This document shows, one piece after another, positions 62,072 through 64,000 of a stretch of DNA of 64,000 nucleotides (positions are counted from its first letter, which is position 1; each line of letters begins with the position of its first letter). The DNA is from Carnobacterium divergens (GTDB lineage Bacteria > Bacillota > Bacilli > Lactobacillales > Carnobacteriaceae): assembly GCF_900258435.1 (NCBI RefSeq), contig NZ_LT992558.1, positions 72,035 through 136,034 on the forward strand, written 5' to 3'. The notes under the pieces were generated by a model, which had not been told where the DNA came from, searched no databases, and was given only the letters and a program-made list of their open reading frames with translations. Both the position numbers and the translations under genes were made by a program.

Positions 62072-64000
62072 TTAGACTTGATAAGTTGGAACGGTTAACT
62101 TAGTCGCTAATTCAACCACTTTGTCGTATAAGTTTAATGTCAACGGCTCGCCGGATAGCAATGTCAAACTGGTTTCAGTTTGGTTCACTTCAATAAAGAT
62201 TAAACGGCCACGATAATTGATATGGAAACGATAATAATCCCAATCCGCTGGAACAAACGGTTTAAAAGAAAGTGTGTCCGCAAATGTTCGCATGCCTGCA
62301 AAGCCTTCAACAATCGTTAACCAGCTTCCTGTCATCGAGGTAATGTGTAGACCATCTTCCGTATCATTATTGTAGTTATCTAGATCTAGGCGTGCAGTTC
62401 GCGCGTATAGTTCAACTGCCTTTTCAGACATTTCTAATTCTGCTGCTAAAATAGCATGAACAGATGGTGACAAGCTGGACTCATGAACCGTCATTGGCTC
62501 GTAAAAATCAAAATTCCGTTGTTTTTCAGCTTTAGTAAATTGGTTATTAAAGAAATAAATTCCTTGTAAAACATCTGCTTGCTTAATAAAACATGAACGT
62601 AAAATTTTATCCCACGACCAGTTTTGATTGATTGGCAAATCTGTTTTTGCTAATTGACTAACTGGCATTAATTCCTTATCTAAAAACGTATCGTGTTGAA
62701 CAAAAACATCTCTTTCAGCATCATAAGGGTAGTACATTTTCTCAATGATATCTTGCCATTTTTGTTTTTCTTCTTTTGTTACATTCGTACGATTTACTGC
62801 TTCTTCATCTGCAGTTTGTAATTTTTCTAGTGTGTAAGCTAACGTCCAAGTGGCTAACTTATTTGTGTACCAATTGTTATTGATATTGTTTTCATATTCA
62901 TTTGGCCCCGTCACACCATGAATCATATACTGTTTTTTAGTTGCTGAAAAATGAACGCGATCTGCCCAAAAACGACTGATTCCAACTAAAACATCCATGC
63001 CTTCATTCGCTACATAGCTATGGTCTCCTGTGTAATTAGTATAGTTATAAATGGCATAAGCAATCGCACCGTTACGATGAATTTCTTCGAATGTAATTTC
63101 CCATTCATTGTGGCATTCGATTCCTGTAAAAGTAACCATTGGATACAACGCACCTGCTAAGCCTTGTTGTTTTGCATTATGGTACGCACCAGGTAACTGT
63201 TCATGGCGGTATTTCAAGAGATTTTTACTAACGGATGGGTCTGCTAATGCTAAATACAACGGTACAGCATACGCTTCAGTATCCCAGTAAGTAGCACCGC
63301 CATATTTTTCACCAGTAAAGCCTTTAGGTCCAATATTTAAACGCATGTCTTCACCATAATAGGTAGAAAACAGTTGGAATAAGTTAAAACGAATCCCCTG
63401 TTGCTGTGCATCATCGCCGCCAATTTCAACGTCACTTAATTTCCATCTATCTCCCCAGATTTTTTCATGCGCTGTTTTTAGCTCTTCAAATGAGTGAGGG
63501 ACGATATTCTCTTCCATTAACGTTTCCCCTGCTTTTAAAACAGCCTCTTGATCGTAGTCTCTTGATGTAGTGACAATAATGTTCTTTGTCAAACTAGCTT
63601 TTTGATTCGTTTCTAATTTTCCCGAAAAACATTCAGAAACCGTTAATTCTTCAATTTTTTCAGTCGTTTTTACTAAACCTTCAACCGTATTGCTCATTGT
63701 AGCAGCAACGGTAAATTGCTCAATTCCAAAATCATTTGGCTTTGTTTCTACTACTAAACGATTCGAAGCTGCTTCAACAGGTAACCAAAACATTTCATCG
63801 TAGTTGCTATCTTGATTTCGGACATCCCCATTTAATTGTGACTGAATCTCAACCTTAGCTGGTTCACCTAAATTTGTTACGATAACTTGAATGCTACATA
63901 ACTCTTTAACTGCTAAGCTTAAAAAACGTTGAAATTCAAATTTAATACGTTTTCCATTTTTACTCACGATAAAACTTCGGCGTAACACACCTTTTTCCAT
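62072..64000 (-). CDS. Maltose phosphorylase (GH65), N-terminus beyond the window
   Basis: Splits maltose with phosphate to glucose and beta-glucose-1-phosphate. The visible part is 642 residues and reaches the right edge; enzymes of this type have about 750, so some 110 N-terminal residues are missing. The ATG at the edge is internal. The GH65 catalytic Glu is in [16 protein letters not shown] and the following [16 protein letters not shown] block fits maltose phosphorylases. Other GH65 members split trehalose or kojibiose and are not excluded. It is the first visible gene of the pgmB-galM-regulator operon. Confidence 0.88.
   Translation of the reverse strand: MEKGVLRRSFIVSKNGKRIKFEFQRFLSLAVKELCSIQVIVTNLGEPAKVEIQSQLNGDVRNQDSNYDEMFWLPVEAASNRLVVETKPNDFGIEQFTVAATMSNTVEGLVKTTEKIEELTVSECFSGKLETNQKASLTKNIIVTTSRDYDQEAVLKAGETLMEENIVPHSFEELKTAHEKIWGDRWKLSDVEIGGDDAQQQGIRFNLFQLFSTYYGEDMRLNIGPKGFTGEKYGGATYWDTEAYAVPLYLALADPSVSKNLLKYRHEQLPGAYHNAKQQGLAGALYPMVTFTGIECHNEWEITFEEIHRNGAIAYAIYNYTNYTGDHSYVANEGMDVLVGISRFWADRVHFSATKKQYMIHGVTGPNEYENNINNNWYTNKLATWTLAYTLEKLQTADEEAVNRTNVTKEEKQKWQDIIEKMYYPYDAERDVFVQHDTFLDKELMPVSQLAKTDLPINQNWSWDKILRSCFIKQADVLQGIYFFNNQFTKAEKQRNFDFYEPMTVHESSLSPSVHAILAAELEMSEKAVELYARTARLDLDNYNNDTEDGLHITSMTGSWLTIVEGFAGMRTFADTLSFKPFVPADWDYYRFHINYRGRLIFIEVNQTETSLTLLSGEPLTLNLYDKVVELATKLTVPTYQV

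Noticed and set aside
63108-63290. Plus-strand ORF over the maltose phosphorylase gene
   Set aside because: It is antisense to the conserved GH65 catalytic region, and nothing supports its translation.
1-64000. CRISPR arrays, insertion sequences, tRNA and rRNA genes
   Set aside because: No spaced direct repeats, transposase ORFs, terminal inverted repeats or RNA gene signatures were noticed on either strand.

Overview
This window looks like a chromosomal segment of a low-GC Gram-positive lactic acid bacterium. The best fit by gene content is Carnobacterium or a close relative: a haem catalase, a tyrosine decarboxylase cluster, sucrose PTS genes and a Listeria-like c-di-GMP/exopolysaccharide locus. 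The genus is an inference; no rRNA is present to settle it. I see no tRNA, rRNA, CRISPR array, insertion sequence or prophage.

Layout. 1-1141: edge of a type VII secretion effector locus and one unknown gene. 1343-5052: autolysin, LytR-CpsA-Psr protein and a two-component system in one operon. 5113-7133: Rgg-type regulator divergent from a CPBP-family membrane protein and a YbjQ-family protein. 7312-10772: glycosidase-like lipoprotein and an endonuclease/exonuclease/phosphatase-fold protein. 10872-17125: sucrose regulon (scrA plus an alpha-1,6-glucosidase, divergent from scrB-scrR). 17219-22032: phosphatase, aldo/keto reductase, catalase, a small unknown protein and a HAD phosphatase. 22261-22640: an intergenic stretch holding two short overlapping ORFs with a hairpin over the second start. 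22639-34205: an MHYT-GGDEF-EAL protein followed by a seven-gene bcs/pss-like exopolysaccharide operon whose bcsB-like gene is frameshifted. 34517-46441: mixed housekeeping genes, including a NlpC/P60 hydrolase with a WalR-type box, an aquaporin, a DhaL-DegV gene cut by an in-frame stop, a DsbA-like protein, RidA and Ada. 46465-55258: tyrosine/tyramine region (tyrP-tdcA-pdxK/thiD-nhaC on the minus strand, a TrpR-like gene, and a divergent T-box plus tyrS). 55320-59172: GNAT, AzlCD, MepB, a ClbS/DfsB-like protein and a zinc-ribbon membrane protein. 59297-64000: maltose phosphorylase operon (GH65, pgmB, galM, lacI-type regulator), cut by the right edge.

How the genes work together. Tyrosine is imported and tyramine exported by TyrP, TdcA decarboxylates tyrosine with PLP, the adjacent B6/HMP kinase could supply PLP, and NhaC handles Na+/H+. 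TyrS is controlled by a tyrosine T-box. Sucrose enters as sucrose-6-phosphate through ScrA and is split by ScrB. Maltose is phosphorolysed to glucose and beta-glucose-1-phosphate, which PgmB converts. The exopolysaccharide operon carries its own degenerate GGDEF receptor with an intact I-site, next to a c-di-GMP turnover enzyme.

The most interesting observations are the leader-peptide/SD-sequestering hairpin before a 54-residue membrane protein (22316-22581), the 31/36-identical promoter element shared by the autolysin operon and the glycosidase lipoprotein, and the two single-base lesions (bcsB-like and dhaL-degV).
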